A stretch of DNA of 64,000 nucleotides from Centropus unirufus (taxonomy: Eukaryota > Chordata > Aves > Cuculiformes > Centropidae): positions 5,233,422-5,297,421 of the forward strand of contig VYZI01000002.1 in assembly GCA_013397695.1 (NCBI GenBank), in the 5' to 3' direction. Position numbers and translations under genes: made by a program. The notes beneath the pieces were generated by a model, which saw only the letters and a program-made list of their open reading frames with translations, was not told where the DNA came from and did not search any database. Below are positions 15,025-27,884 of this stretch, one piece after another. Numbering within the stretch: position 1 is the first letter of the stretch; each line of letters opens with the position of its first letter.

Positions 15025-15600
15025 GATTAGGACCCAGGAGTACTGGTGGATCACAAGCTTTACATGAGCCACCCTGGTGCTCTTGCAGCAATGAAGGCGG
15101 ATGGTGCTGTGGGCTGCCTCAGTAAGTCTGCAACCAGCAGACCAAAGGATATGGTAATTCCACTCCCCTCAGCACTTATTAGGCTACATATGTAATTCTA
15201 TATCCAGTCCTGGTCCTTCTAGCTCAAGAGACATTTAAAAAGTGGAGAGGTCCTACCAGAGGGCCAACAGGATGATTAACTGGAGAATTTGATGGATGAA
15301 GAAAGGTTGAAAACAATAGGTTTATTCAGCATGGAAAGGAGACAGCTAGGGGTTGAATACAGTCTTCCAACACTTAAATAGTTATTACACAGATGATGGA
15401 GATTCTCCTCAGAAAGATGCTAGAGACAAGAGTCAATAGGCACAACCTACTTCAGGAGAAGCCTGTCCAGGTATAAGTCAAAATTATTCAACATGACAGC
15501 AATCAAACTTTGAACAGTTTGCTCAGAAAAGTGGGGGAACTCCCTGGAAACCACTGGGCTTGATGGGCCCTTGGTCATCTCATCTTCGGTCCTTCTTTCA
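15025..15600 (+). mobile_element. Diverged CR1 LINE fragment, 3' portion
   Basis: The sequence follows the remembered avian CR1 3' region in order. It begins with a segment like 'gacccaggagtactggtgga', passes through a stretch resembling 'ccagtcctgg' near 15,206 and 'aggatgattaactgg' near 15,270, and reaches 'gaacagtttgctcagaaaag' near 15,513, which corresponds to the CR1 'gaacaggctgcccagag' segment. It lies in + orientation, contains many substitutions and indels, and has no intact frame. The terminal short repeat was not clearly seen, so the right boundary is loose. Confidence 0.7.
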
Positions 15601-18600
15601 ACAGGACCTTGGAACAGATCTCCAGAGCTCCATTTTAGTCTTGGCTTTACTATGTGATTCTGGTTTTGATCTGACTAGAAAACACAAAACAATACTCGAT
15701 GTTAAAAGAAATGCATAGTTTTCAGTTAGGTCTCTGGGCTGAAAAGCCTGTTTGCTATGTAGTTTCAGTTGAGTTCCATTAATGCATTGTCATTCATCTT
15801 CACTGAGGACTTCCTGAGACACTGCTACAAACTTGGTCAGTAATTGTAACAAATAATTAGCTGGGTTTTGATATCTGGTGTGGTATGCCTCGAATCGTTG
15901 ATAGGCAGTCATTGAGTGTAGTTCTATTTATTTACAAACCATGTATGTCATATGCCATTTCCCCAGAACATACTAGGAAGCAAACAACAGGAGACAGCGT
16001 ATTTACTCACAAGTTCAAGTACCTCTTTCTCAGGGTCATGTTGCAAGCAATCCTCAAGTTGATGGCTTCCTTTGTCCCTTTTCTGTGCTCCTGCCCCATG
16101 CACACATCCACACAACCACAATAAAATCAATCCCATTATTTTCAAGACTTCAAAAAAATTCCTCAGATGGTCTGGCTATGGCCTTACCATGACGGGTACA
16201 CAGTCTGCTCTGGGAAGAAGAGCTGGAGACTGGAAACTATTGCTAAGTAAATGGAAATTTAAATATTTTGTTTCAGTTTGTTTGAACAGCAGGCCTGAAA
16301 CAGCTTCAGAGTGATGGGCTACAACTGCAAAACCACATACATAGATGCTTGTAAAACACTTAGCCAACCATTGTGTGCCAGTGATTACTAGGCCATTATT
16401 ATGCAAAGATATCTGTATTCTACTATATTAATTACAAAACAGATCATTTGCAGAGTTCCACAAATGATCTTCCATCTCAATGTTTCAAGAGTGAGTTCAC
16501 AGGAAAGACTTTTTTGACTAATTCTACTCCCTAGCTTGGGTGAATATATTGCATGGATATATAGGGCCAAGCTTTGATAAAAACAAAAAAAAACAGTACC
16601 AAAATTTTACAGGTGAAAAATTTGCAAAGTAGGAAACAAAGAAAATGACACACCCATGCTACCTTCTTCACTTTAATTCATGCCAACATTACAAACGTAT
16701 ACTTTATTAAAGATAAAAAGAATGGTTATATATGTTGGAACAAAAAGTAAACAATATTTCCAAAATCAGAGACTGGATTTTCAGCTCCAAAAGAAATCTT
16801 AGCAGATTAAAAGAAAGTGAAGTGGGAGAGAAGCACTACCATTGTACATTATATTACCCAGGTCAAAACCAAATATTCTGGTTGCCACAGCAAATTATCA
16901 CCTTGCTGTATCCCTCTAATAAGCTGGCCTTGGAAAAGCATAACATCCAATGGAAGCCCTTGTGAGGCATCTCTCATGAAAGGCTCGTGACAAGGAACCT
17001 GAAAACTTAGGTAGAAGCAACATTTTTGCCCTTATGTCTTCTTTCATGCTTCAAAAACAGGCAAGGGAGAGCATGCTTTTGTCCAGCTCAGGCTGTAATT
17101 CCCTCATTAGCAACACCACTGCTGACAGCCCTGATGTCCTCACTTAAGAAGGATGTTTGAAAACTTGAAAGAGACTACAGGAAAAACTGGTGATACAGAA
17201 ATCTTGCCTTACAGTTAGAAACTAAAGCACCTCAATGAGATTTGCATAACAACAAAAGAGGGCTGAGGTGCCTTGATCACAGTATTTTCATTGAATAACG
17301 TCCAGTGCTAGAGGCTTTTTTAATCCAACAAAGATTCATGTTTAAGTCAAAGCTAAATTCAGACCACAAATAAAACATCTCCTGAACAGTGAGTGCTGGT
17401 ATAGATGTGGTGGGCTCTTTGTTCTTTGAACTCTTTACACATGAATCAGACAGCTTTCTAATGAAGTTCACCTTGAAATAGTGGTTTTCCAGCAAGACAA
17501 AAAGCATGCTCTGTGGTCAAGGCTAAGGCTGGACCGGATTATGTCAGCAAAATGATTGGGCTGTTCTTGTCTTAAATTCTATGCAGCAATTACATTAAGA
17601 AATTCTTTTCATTCACCCTAAGAGCATTTTGTAAATAATTATTAAAGTGTTACTATACCCTCACTGACATATTGAAAGTTATTTTCATGTAAAAGGGCTA
17701 CTTTTGTACAGAACATTTTGACTACTGTCATAGGGCTTGCATTTTTAATTGGGATATGGGAAAGTTCACGTACAAAAATTCAGTGGCTGGTCTGCTCAGT
17801 GCTAGCTGCAGAGGTCCTACAGAGACTAAAAAGTATTCAAATAATTCTCCAGTGTCATATTGGTCCGAAACCCCAGCTGCTTTTTATGGGAGCTAAGAAT
17901 CTTTAATATTCTAACAGTGTTTAGCTATTGGGTATATTAGTTTATGAGGCTCAACAAAGCACAGACCCTGCTTATTAACCTTTCACTAAACCCCTCACAA
18001 ACTCAAACACTTGTGAGAGAATAAGAACAAAACCACAAAAGAATGTTACCAGGAAATGTATATATTCATTACTTTCCGATTTCTCCACCACTTGACAGTC
18101 TACTTGATAACCATTGGATTTTCATTACTTTCATTGATTTGATCAACTCCTTTTAGTTCAGAACATAAATGATCTGAAAAGTGAGGAGCCAAAGTAAAAT
18201 TTCCTTTCATAAAGCATTTGTCATCATACAGAATTCACCACCATAATTACACCCCTATAGTTCTGATAGTATAACTCCCCATGTGGATGCGTGAATTCTA
18301 CAGGCATTCATGCAAGATTAAAAAGCATCCACAAGGCATAATTATACTACTAGAGTCTCTGGTAAATTTCCTCATATAAAGAAGACCTTTCAACACTGAA
18401 AAGAGAGGTTATTTAGAAGGAAAAAGAAAAAAAAATGAAAAAAAAGAAGAAAAACCCTTTGATTTTAATGTAGAACTTTTGTGAGGTTTTCTGCTCTTCG
18501 GTTGCAACATGCTATAGAAGCATGAACAAAAAAAAAAAAAAAAGAGAGATTACAAATATGAAAACAAAGGTTCCTCAGATGATTCATTCTAAGTGACCTC

Positions 18601-21600
18601 TGGTCAAAGCACATTGACCCAGAATGATATCACAATTACTCAAGGATATTTACCAAGGTTCAGGAATTTTTAAAGATCTAGGTAATATTCCCTTTTAATA
18701 TCATGGGTACAATTGATTTGTGGCATATGTGATCATCAATTCTGCAAAGCAGTTTTTGTAAGCTATATTTAAGCAGCAAACTGGTTTGTGCCACTGCATA
18801 AAAATGGATCTGGGCTCTCAATACCATAATGAGAGAGGAAATGACAGAATTACAGTAGGTTTTGTATTCCCTGTATAAAAGATGAACAGAACAGGTCTTT
18901 ACCCTAGTTCCTTACCCTTGTAGCTATGTGGTTAGAAAGCACGTCTTCCAGTGCTCAGAGTCACCTTAAACTTAAAGCCATGATTAATGCATCCAAGCAA
19001 ACATTCCATAATTCTTTCAAGTAGAAGTGTGCATCAAGGGTTAAAAAAATCAGAGTCTGCAGAAATAAACTAAATTTAACTTCACAGTTCCCACAGGTTC
19101 TCATTATAGAAGAAAATTAAGGTTGTCTGGATGACTTTAATCGTGTGGGTTTTTTAAATATATTTCATTTTATTAAAGTGCAATATTTTCCCTACATTGC
19201 CTAGGTTTCAATTATTTTTTGTAGCGCTAATGTACATCTAAAATATTTTAGCACAAATATTCTAATACATTCAGCTTATACATAGTTTCTTGGCAAGGAT
19301 TTTTCTTGGATTCCTTTTCTTTACAATTATTAAAAATGTTATGCATGAGCACTGAGAAAGAACTACATGAATAATATGGTTTTAGTAATCAAATTATACA
19401 GGGTCAAACCAACGTATTGCTTTTTGGTGTCTTTGCATCATCCTCATAGCATGAACAGTCAAAAGGGATGAAGCTGAACTTTGATTTACAATTCATCATT
19501 AGATTGGAGATGTGAATTATTATGAGGACTCAAGACTTCTTGTTTCTGACTCCCAGTTAGAACTAGAGAAGGTGGAGGGAGACCAACAGGAAATAAACGA
19601 GAGTTTCAGTATCAGTCACCCTGCACTGCTCAGAAATGTAATTTAGTAAGTTAAAAAACAAAACTGAAGAGCCAGGGATGGGAAAGGTAGCTCTTCTACC
19701 TCCCAGAGGCAGAGCCCTATCGCTGGGGCAGCCTCATTGTGACTGCCAGAGACTCTGGAGTATTTCATAATAGATGTTGCGTGCTCGTACCAAGCGGGAA
19801 AGAGGGCACTTACCCTCCAGTGACATAGCTGCTCCTCACCAGTGGAGACATCACAATAGACAGCCTTAGAGTTGTTGACTCCACCTTGGTTACTGGATAC
19901 GTAGTCATACTTAGTCACAATGATATGGTTAGTAGTTTTCTTAATTTTAATCTGTATTTCTTCAATTCTAGCCTGTACCTAGGTTTGATTAATTCTAGTT
20001 GCACGGTGAATCTGAAGGGTCTGTGCTGCTAATTTCTGTCAAAAATCCATGATAGTTAAAGCAGCAAATTTCTTACAGAATCTGTTGAAAATAATTTTAT
20101 TGAAACAATGGGTGGTGGTGTAAAATTAGTGAACATCCATCTTACTCTCAAAAAGGAAGTAAGGTCAAGTAAAAGAGAATATATTTTCACATATAAATCA
20201 GAGATATTGTCTTTGCTTTTAGTGCAACACAGATGCTACGGCTCATAAGGAAAACCTGCTCCTCTATCACCTTTCGGAGATTTAATAGGTAAACTATAAT
20301 AAATCTTCTTGTTGCAATTTAAAGCACTTGAACAACCTGCTGAGGTGCAAACGTATGCTCCTTGTGTTTAATGTGCTATGTGGTCTGTACGCTCCTGCAG
20401 AGGGGCAGACTGAGCTACGGACACGTTTGCTCCCTCCCGCTGCATCTGCAATAAGGCCTAACTACAGGATTTAAAGAACTAGAGTCTCCCTGGGTCTCCT
20501 GTCTTGACTCCAAAACATGGCAGACTATAGCCTGCAACCCTTCAGAACACCCAAAGCATCACACAGTTATTCTTAGCACATCAGTTCCATGAGTTTCTGG
20601 AGACCTATCCAATGATCACTGAGATCATTCCTTAAAATTTCCAGGAGCCTCCCACACCAAAATATTCAGGTATGTAAATATGCACTGAAAATTTTTGCAA
20701 TTAGAGATGGCTCATGCATTATTTAAAGCCGAACCCAAACTTACCCCCAGAGCTGTGAATGATACCTTCATATTTGGTAAACAGCGGCAGGTACATCTGT
20801 GCTGTACATGGGCAAGAAGATAAGAAAATACTGTGCTCTGACTACAGCAGCACACAGTGCTGGACAGACTTTCTCAGCACACAGCACGCAGGAAAAAGTC
20901 CGCAGTAAAACCTTAGTATTCTCTATCCTCAGAATAATTTTGCTTTATGTCCTAGCAATATAATCAAATTAGCCAGCCATATTATAAGGACTGTTTAAAA
21001 AGCTATTTGCTACGTGAGTGCACCAGGAGCAACACCAGCTTTAAAATCCTACAAGCCCTTTTGAGAATTCAGTAGAGATTGACAGTATCTCTATTTTGTA
21101 GTGCCAACTTTTTGAGCACTTTGCATTTGTCATGAAACATAGGATGGTGTTGGCAGCAGGCCTCAGTTAGCACTGGTCCCCTTTGTGAAAGCCACTTCTT
21201 AAACAAAGAACTAGATATGGTCTCATCCTCAAAAAATTTGAAGTGTATTTGCTCCACTGGTGAATTACTGTTATCCTGGACAAGAGGTGAAAAGCATGCA
21301 GGATTCTGCAGCACACAGAAAATAAGCTCTTCACAGTTTTGTAGGCTGTACACAGGGAGCCATTCTATCACTTCCCAGCAACTCCAGCTTACATTATATC
21401 TACAGACTTACAGAAAGATGAGATAGTCACAGTATTTAAACCTTCAAACAATCTACGCTGCAAATCTGCCAGCCTTCTGTTCTTCAGAATGTTTCATCTC
21501 AGCTAAAATTTATCAGTTCAGAGGGATAAGAGCACAGAGGTGTACAGCTGACTGTAATGCATTCCACCAGACAGCCTTTATGAATTTTTTAGCTGAACTT

Positions 21601-24600
21601 TATTCTGTCCTTGTTGCTCTTGCCAACCACATGCAGAACATTTTAGAGACAATAGCAATTCCCCAGAGGTTTTCATGTGCTATTCGATTCCCAACAACAA
21701 AAAAATAACCCTTTTCTAAAGCGAGTTTCATCTCATACTCTCCTTCATCCTAAATTACAACTAACATCCAGAACTTGCACAGCAGAGCTGAGAAGCTACC
21801 AGAAATTGCCACATTCAATTAGCACAACAGAAGTGACAAAATAGAAGTAGGATTTCATTCACTTTAATTCACTAGTTGGTTTCCATAAATACTTGTCTGC
21901 AAAACATGGAATTCTCAATACTCCACTAACATTATTTTCTTTTCATGAAGATGTTTGTTTATTTTGGCAGTTATTCTCTTGGGAGAAACTCTAATGAGTT
22001 CCACTATTAAAAAAAAATAATAAAAAAAACCCCCGAAAAACCCAAAACAAAACAGAAACTGCCACTAGCAAGCAAGAAAATATTAGTCTAATGTGCTGGT
22101 TAAACTCTGGGACAAAAAGGAGGAAAAACAGAGTAAATTAATGCTTTGCATTCTTGTGACCAGAACCCATGTCCTTCAAGTCCAGCGGGTAGTATAGCTC
22201 TCATGATGAAAGTTGAGCTTTGAATAAAGAAAGAAAGCAGCTCATCTGTGAATTTTAAGATTTTAAACTTTGCATACAAAAACAAGCAAAAACATAACAC
22301 AACCATGGGAAGAACAGAATAAAGCAAACTATTTCAATCCCTGGTGTTACATCTTCCCATTGCTTTTAATTTCCTTCCAACACACAGCGATATAACAGAA
22401 ATTTCTTTCCAAATTTCTTATATCTGGCCAATTCATATTTTTTTTCTTTCAATGAAAAAACCTAGCAGGAAAAAAAGTAAGCTACTGTGACTTAATAGAC
22501 TGTTCACTGCTGAAAAAGACTTGCCTACCTCCTTCCTAAGAATGCATGAAGATTATCTTCAAAGTTTCAAATAATCAAGACCAGAAAAACAGTAAATGAA
22601 ACACATTGATATAAATCGTCAGACCTCTTTTTCCTGTGAAATGTCAAACCTTATCATCTGCTTTTCTCTATGAATAATCTGCACTCCCAGATTGTTTTCC
22701 ACATTTCCATGGGAGGAAGAAGTCATTGACAAAAATCAGCTTTACGGTTAAGTGGAAGTAGCTCTACCAAAAGTAGGCGAATCATGTATTTTTTGTTACC
22801 AGTCAGAACAATGTGCTCTTCCTGGAATGCATACGAAAACCTGTTTCAAAGCTTGAACTGAGGAATGAAGCAGACGTGTATGTCTTTTAGACCACAGGAC
22901 AGTAGACTGTGTCCTTTCCTAAAGAGCCTGATCATAGGGAAGATGGAGACAGATATCTTAGCAGAGCCCTTGCAATCAGTGCCGGACAGAGCTACCTCAA
23001 TACAGGGTGGTGAAAAAGAGCCCAAGAAAAGGAGAAGATATGGAAAGGGAGAAAGAAAGGAAAAACAGTAAAGAGAAAACAAGCAACTGATATCAGCCCC
23101 CCCTGATTTTCTTATAGTGGCAGAGCCTTGGTATGGGATCAAACGGTGCAGTAAATCACTGCAAATGGTGAAAGGCCAATGGGTTGTGGAAAGAACAATT
23201 TGTTGCATTACAAGAAGCTGATGAGTCCCCATGCAGAGCCACTCCAAAATAAAAAGGTTTTCTGAAGTCAGTACTATCTGCAGCCACATTTACTTTTAAC
23301 TGTAGCATGCAAAAATTCACCATAAAAGCTGCTTTTAGTACTGGAATGAAAACAAAGATTGCTTTCATGTGGACATGTTATTTGCATCCCATAATTCAAA
23401 ATCACAGCCGCAGTGATTTTCCAGCTAGCTAATAGGAGGGAAATGGGAGATTCCAGCAGCAGTCAAGTTTTCATTTTTTTTATATTTGGCTCCTGATATT
23501 CTGGTGTTCATGTTAATTTACAAAATGAGGAAGCATTGAAGGAACTCTACATACACATAGAATTCTACTTACTATTCCAAATTTTTACCAGTTCCATCAT
23601 TTATTATATGCTCCCCAAAACCGTTACACTTGCTTAGCGATCTCTGATTAGGAAAAATATGGATTCTACCCCAAGAACATACACTTCTTAGAGAATTTAA
23701 ACCCACAGACAACTCAGAAGCGGCCAGCATCTCAACACAATACCCTTCAGCTCTTGTAACTGCTCCAAGTTTTTTTTGTCCAGGCAGAAGTCTAAAATGG
23801 AGGGCCCAAATCCTTTCTCATGTCACACCATCCTGTCACTAACACTGGCCAATAGCAGGCATTATTCTCCTGGGTTTACAAAAAAGAAAGAACTTGAGCT
23901 GCGCTTGATAATTTCTAGAGGAGATCATAACCAGTCAGGAGCAAAATCCAGAAGCCACGGCCTTGAAGATCCCTTTTGTGTCACCAAAATGGCAGCCAGA
24001 AGAGCTGCTTAGTAACCCTTGCGGTTTATTTGACTTGTCTTTATATACTGTTATTTTTTATAATTTATTGTGATTTGTCTTTGTGTTTTCTCTTCTATAG
24101 CATTCCCAGTTCTATTTGTCACGCCACATTTGGCAGTTAGAGCAATACAAGGCAGATAAAATGGTCCTTGCCTTTCAGGCGCTGATAAACCCAGAAGCTG
24201 CCATCCCAAGCACTGGCACAGGCCTCCTAGGTGAACATGAGGCCTGGTACATTTGTTGCAATGAATACACAGAAGCCGCTTGATTAATGGCCGCAAGAAC
24301 CATAACTTGGGTATATTTGGGTTTACCATACTGACAGCTTGTTTTGTGACACCTGTTTGGGTTTTATTTACATATTATGTACAGGAATATTGCATATGGC
24401 TTGGCTTTTGCTTCTTTTAACATCTATTGACTGGTCTAAACAACTCACCACAGCTCTGAGATTCCCAAGCCACTCAGATGAGGACAGAGGGCCTCTGACA
24501 GCATGCTCTTTTCTTCAGGCCCAAGCACACAACCAGTCTCCAAAGTCAATCAGGGAACGTGGAGTCCAAGCATTCCCTAAGGTCTGGAAAGGCAAAACTA

Positions 24601-26136
24601 GGAAGTTCCTGAGTTTCAAATGGTTGAGGTAACTGAAGGAAGTATTGCACGTGCTGAACCTGTTCTTACACATTTGTTTAGGCATCCATTTTCAGACACT
24701 GTTACCTTCCTACTAGCACAATCCAAAAAAAGCTCTCAAACATTCCCTGGAAATGGATAGCTAAGATAAAAGAAAGCAGGAGGCAATCAAGTGATTACAA
24801 GGGAGAAAAAAATTAAAGCAAGATGGTGCGAAGGCCAAATGGTCAAAAATCAAGGAGCTGGGAACTGGAGTGAGAAAACAAACAGCACCAAGGATCAGAC
24901 ATAGCACTTCTTAATGGAACCAAGGTGCCAGTTAAGAGACTTGATCTAGTGGAGGAGAATCCAGAAATTGTGGCCTCAGCATACACTATGGGGTCCTGTA
25001 TCAGAGGGAGAAGAGACAGGATATATAGCCAAAAGAGTTCTTGGTTTGACTCAGTACAGCTGCTCTTGCTTGTATCAGAGTCAATAAGCACATGCCACAA
25101 GACCAAGGAGGACCAAAGACCTCGTGGATTCTGCAGGTAAGTAGAGCCAGAAGCTTTCCTCATAATCAGCAAAGAGAGAGTTCAGGTTTCTCTCTCTAAA
25201 GGTACCTGCGTTAGGGTAGGACAAATCACCCTTTGGTAGTACCTGTCTTCTGTTTGTAAAAGATGAAGCAGCTAATGCAGAGCGGATGTTTGCTTTTTAC
25301 ATGATTAAAAATAGACGAGAGTCACCCCATGAAACAAGAAAGTTTTTTTAATAAACGTGTATGATTAGGTTAGGTAGCTACCATGGTAGATATAAGCTGT
25401 CATGGAAGATGTGAATACTCTTGTTTCTCAGGCAATTTGAAAAGTCAACTGAGATTTCACAATAGCTGGTTTGAAGGAAGAATTGTGAGAATTTGGGCTT
25501 GATTTAAAGGTGAGAGACAGAGAAGCTGGCCACTTACAAAAAAAAAAAACCCAACTAAATGAGTTCCTACAAACTTTATAGAAACAGGCAGCTGCTCACA
25601 CGGTACAGCATGGCTTCCACCCTTGCCAGATGCCTGAGAACGCCCCAGGTAAAGGACAGCTTCTGTTCAGGCTTGCACATAACTGAGTCTCAGGCGTATG
25701 ACACAAACACAAAGGGAAGCCGGATGCTACCAGTTCTGCAGCTCACAGAACTAATATTTACGAGGACCGTGCTTGTGAAATAACTCACTGCTAGTGAAGG
25801 AACCATTACTCGGCCAGCAACGCTTACTCACATGTGATCATCTGTAGGGCCACCGCCTGCACTCTATTTTTTACCACTTGTAAGAGAGACCACTGCGGAG
25901 CTCTCAAAACAGATGCCAATATAATGTCTAATTCCAGAGTACTGACCCATACTACAGCAAAGATAAATATCAATTATTTTTCTATGCTGCAAATGTATTT
26001 TCATCTTAACTCTGCAAGATGGCCTGGGTACCCAAATACATATAGCCACACAGGTTCGCGATCACACGAGAGAAGGCTGCAGATGCCAAATCAATGTTTT
26101 TTCTCTACATTGATACGAAAAGCATACAAATTTCAC
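15601..26136. other. Intergenic DNA, no gene recognised
   Basis: AT-rich non-coding sequence. It contains a purine-rich stretch at about 18,418-18,455, an A16 tract at 18,528-18,543 and an A/C-rich patch near 22,010-22,060. The longest open frame (minus strand, 22,846-23,289) has no recognisable domain. No RNA gene was recognised. Confidence 0.55.
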
Positions 26137-26300
26137 AAATAAGAATTGTTACACTGGGTCAGACCAAAGGTCCATTGGCCAAGCGGAGAGCAGGCATCCA
26201 GTCTTTTACAGTGGCCAGTAATGAATGTCCAGAAAAGCACAGTAGGTCAAGCTTACAAAGGCACTTCCCCAGTGTCCTGCCACATCCAACAGCCAGGTAT
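26137..26300 (-). mobile_element. Ancient CR1 LINE 3' end, reverse orientation
   Basis: The segment around 26,155-26,174 contains 'tgggtcagaccaaaggtcc', the reverse complement of the 3' end of an old CR1 subfamily that is abundant in turtles and crocodilians. 'acagtggccagt' near 26,208 and a looser match at 26,260-26,297 continue the similarity. It is therefore a short 5'-truncated CR1 inserted on the minus strand, a few hundred bases upstream of the CpG island. The right boundary is approximate. Confidence 0.7.
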
Positions 26301-26813
26301 TAATTCTCTCACTGCTGAACTACAGCTTTCCCAGAGCACAGCTTGCTTTATTTCAGTCTTTCAGGGACACCTACATCATTTTACATCACTATGCCACCTG
26401 CCAAAACTGTCTGTTTATTTGCACTGAACAGCTGCTCGGAGCTGTGCTTCCACTACATGGAAAGGGTACAACTGCACCTTGAACTCTGCCAGTCCAGGCT
26501 GGGCCCCAAAAGACACGAGCACGCGCCACCACACGTCGGGGCGGGCTTGATCGCGGCTCCTGCGGGTCTCTGAGGAGCCCAGCAAGAGTGGCCATGGTTT
26601 CAGGGAAGACTCGGCGGACGGGAGGGCACCCCGACACTCCGCACCACACCACAGTGAGAACACCGGCCCCGGCCCGAGCGCCGCCACCTCGGACGGGCGG
26701 GATGGAGGGCACACCGCGGGGGGGGCGGGGCTCCGGCCACCGCCCGCCTCCTGCCGCCGCGCTCGCACTCCAGCCCTCCCCCGCCCGCCCGAGGCGCGCG
26801 CGGGCTTGCGTCA

Positions 26814-26821
26814 ATGCAAAT
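26814..26821 (+). promoter_or_regulatory. Perfect octamer motif ATGCAAAT
   Basis: An exact ATGCAAAT, the binding site of POU/Oct factors, lies in GC-rich sequence about 110 bp upstream of a TATA-like box. A chance match is possible, but AT-rich octamers are uncommon inside a CpG island. Confidence 0.4.
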
Positions 26822-26923
26822 GAGCGGCGCGCGAACCGAAGGGGCGGGGCGCCCTCCCTCCCCTGAAGGCGCGCGGGGCGGGAGGCGCCGCCATCGCAGC
26901 GTCCCTTGGGCCCGGTAGCGGGG

Positions 26924-26931
26924 ATAAAAAG
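26924..26931 (+). promoter_or_regulatory. TATA-like box ATAAAAAG
   Basis: ATAAAAAG is flanked on both sides by GC-rich sequence, as in a TATA-type promoter. It would predict a + strand start near 26,950-26,960, about 930 bp before the first in-frame CPEB2 ATG. A transcript from there would carry several upstream ATGs, including a 34-codon ORF at 26,999-27,103. This may be an alternative upstream promoter; function is inferred. Confidence 0.35.
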
Positions 26932-27137
26932 CCGCTCTCATCAGCTGCCGCATAACGGAATAAACTTATTTCGTGTCAAGTATTTCCTGCTTGAGCACAT
27001 GCACGTCGCCGGAGGCCAGTGGGCGCCTTCATCACCCAGTAGGCCCGCAGGTGGTCAGGGCGTTACTTCAGGGCTGTCGTCCCCCCCCCCGCCTCAGTGG
27101 TAGCGCCCACCCCGCCGGCCGGCGCCTGCAGGCTGGC

Positions 27138-27142
27138 ATTGG
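27138..27142 (-). promoter_or_regulatory. Inverted CCAAT box
   Basis: ATTGG (CCAAT on the minus strand) lies inside a GCTGG/CCAGC inverted repeat at 27,132-27,147. It is a candidate NF-Y site about 145 bp upstream of the CRE. Confidence 0.35.
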
Positions 27143-27186
27143 CCAGCGCGCGCACCCGCGACGCAGCAGCGCCAGGGCCGGACGGT

Positions 27187-27280
27187 GGGGGCGGGGCCTC
27201 CGCGCTAATGTATTATTAATGAGGGGGCGGGGCGCCCGGCTGATTACCAAGGTCGGCCGGGTGTGTGAGGGGGCGGGGCT
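27187..27280 (+). promoter_or_regulatory. Cluster of three GC boxes (Sp/KLF sites)
   Basis: Three copies of the GGGGGCGGGGC core lie at 27,187-27,197, 27,223-27,233 and 27,269-27,279, the last ending three bases before the CRE. Such clusters are typical of TATA-less CpG-island promoters and suggest that the main CPEB2 start lies shortly downstream. Confidence 0.6.
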
Positions 27281-27281
27281 G

Positions 27282-27289
27282 TGACGTCA
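27282..27289. promoter_or_regulatory. Perfect palindromic cAMP response element
   Basis: TGACGTCA is the full consensus CRE bound by CREB/ATF factors. It sits directly after a GC box and about 600 bp upstream of the CPEB2 start codon, a position common for functional CREs. CPEB proteins control activity-dependent translation, so CREB input would make sense, but that is inference. Confidence 0.6.
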
Positions 27290-27299
27290 CTATACGAAT

Positions 27300-27884
27300 G
27301 TTCCGGCATTCTTAAGGGCGTTGCAGCCGGCTCTGAGCCGGCAGTTGGGGCGGGGGAGGCGGCTGGGGGTGGAGCAGGGCCCGGCTGTGGGAACCGGCGC
27401 CGCCCGCCGTGTGGGGGTCCCGGCGGCCCGCCTCCCTCCCCGGCAGTGCCGAGCCTGGAAAGGTCCCTCTTAGCCTCCGCGTTACGGTGTAGCGGGGGGG
27501 AGGCGGGGGCCCGTCCCGTCTGGGGCCGCTGTGAAGGTCTAGCGGATTGCTGTGGGGGCGCCTGGAGGCGGGAAGGGCCGCCCTACCGAGGGTCCCCGTA
27601 GGTTAGCGGGGAGGAAAGAAGGCCCTGATAGAATAGGATTATTATGAAAAGGGATCCGATATTTTTAAAACCGGCTTAGTGGAGATCGGGACGAGGAAGA
27701 AGGCTTTATTCTAGCAAGTGGCTGGGTTTCGGCTTACATAGTGGTTTGCGGTAGGCGTGTGGGTCGTGTGTGTGCATCCCCCCCGCCCCCCGAAGGTTAT
27801 TAATTATCTTTGTCTTCGTCGGGCTCCCGGGGTGGGGAGCGCTCCCCTCTGCCGAGCCGGTGTCGGGGGAGCCCCCTGCACTGC
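27300..27884 (+). other. CPEB2 5' leader (start point estimated)
   Basis: GC-rich sequence between the CRE/GC-box cluster and the first in-frame ATG of exon 1. The transcription start was not determined; the left limit is placed just after the CRE. An in-frame TAA at 27,801-27,803 closes the reading frame upstream of the start codon. From 27,300 to 27,884 I find one upstream ATG, the short uORF at 27,644. No convincing splice sites were seen in the leader. Confidence 0.5.
27644..27679 (+). promoter_or_regulatory. Short uORF in the CPEB2 leader
   Basis: ATG AAA AGG ... GCT TAG encodes 11 codons and ends about 205 nt before the main start. It is the only ATG between the CRE and the coding start. 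The -3 base is A-poor context (ATTATGA), so leaky scanning or re-initiation is plausible. Confidence 0.4.

Noticed and set aside
22846..23289. 147-codon open frame on the minus strand with hydrophobic stretches
   Set aside because: The hydrophobic run comes from purine-rich sequence (gaaaaagg-type) on the + strand. No family similarity or gene context.
26389..26953. Several long minus-strand and plus-strand frames in the CpG island
   Set aside because: GC-rich sequence has few stop codons. The products are Arg/Pro/Gly-rich, mutually overlapping and unrecognised.
27810..27884. Extension of the CPEB2 coding frame upstream to 27,810
   Set aside because: The upstream part would need a TTG start. 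The first ATG in frame is at 27,885, after TAA at 27,801.
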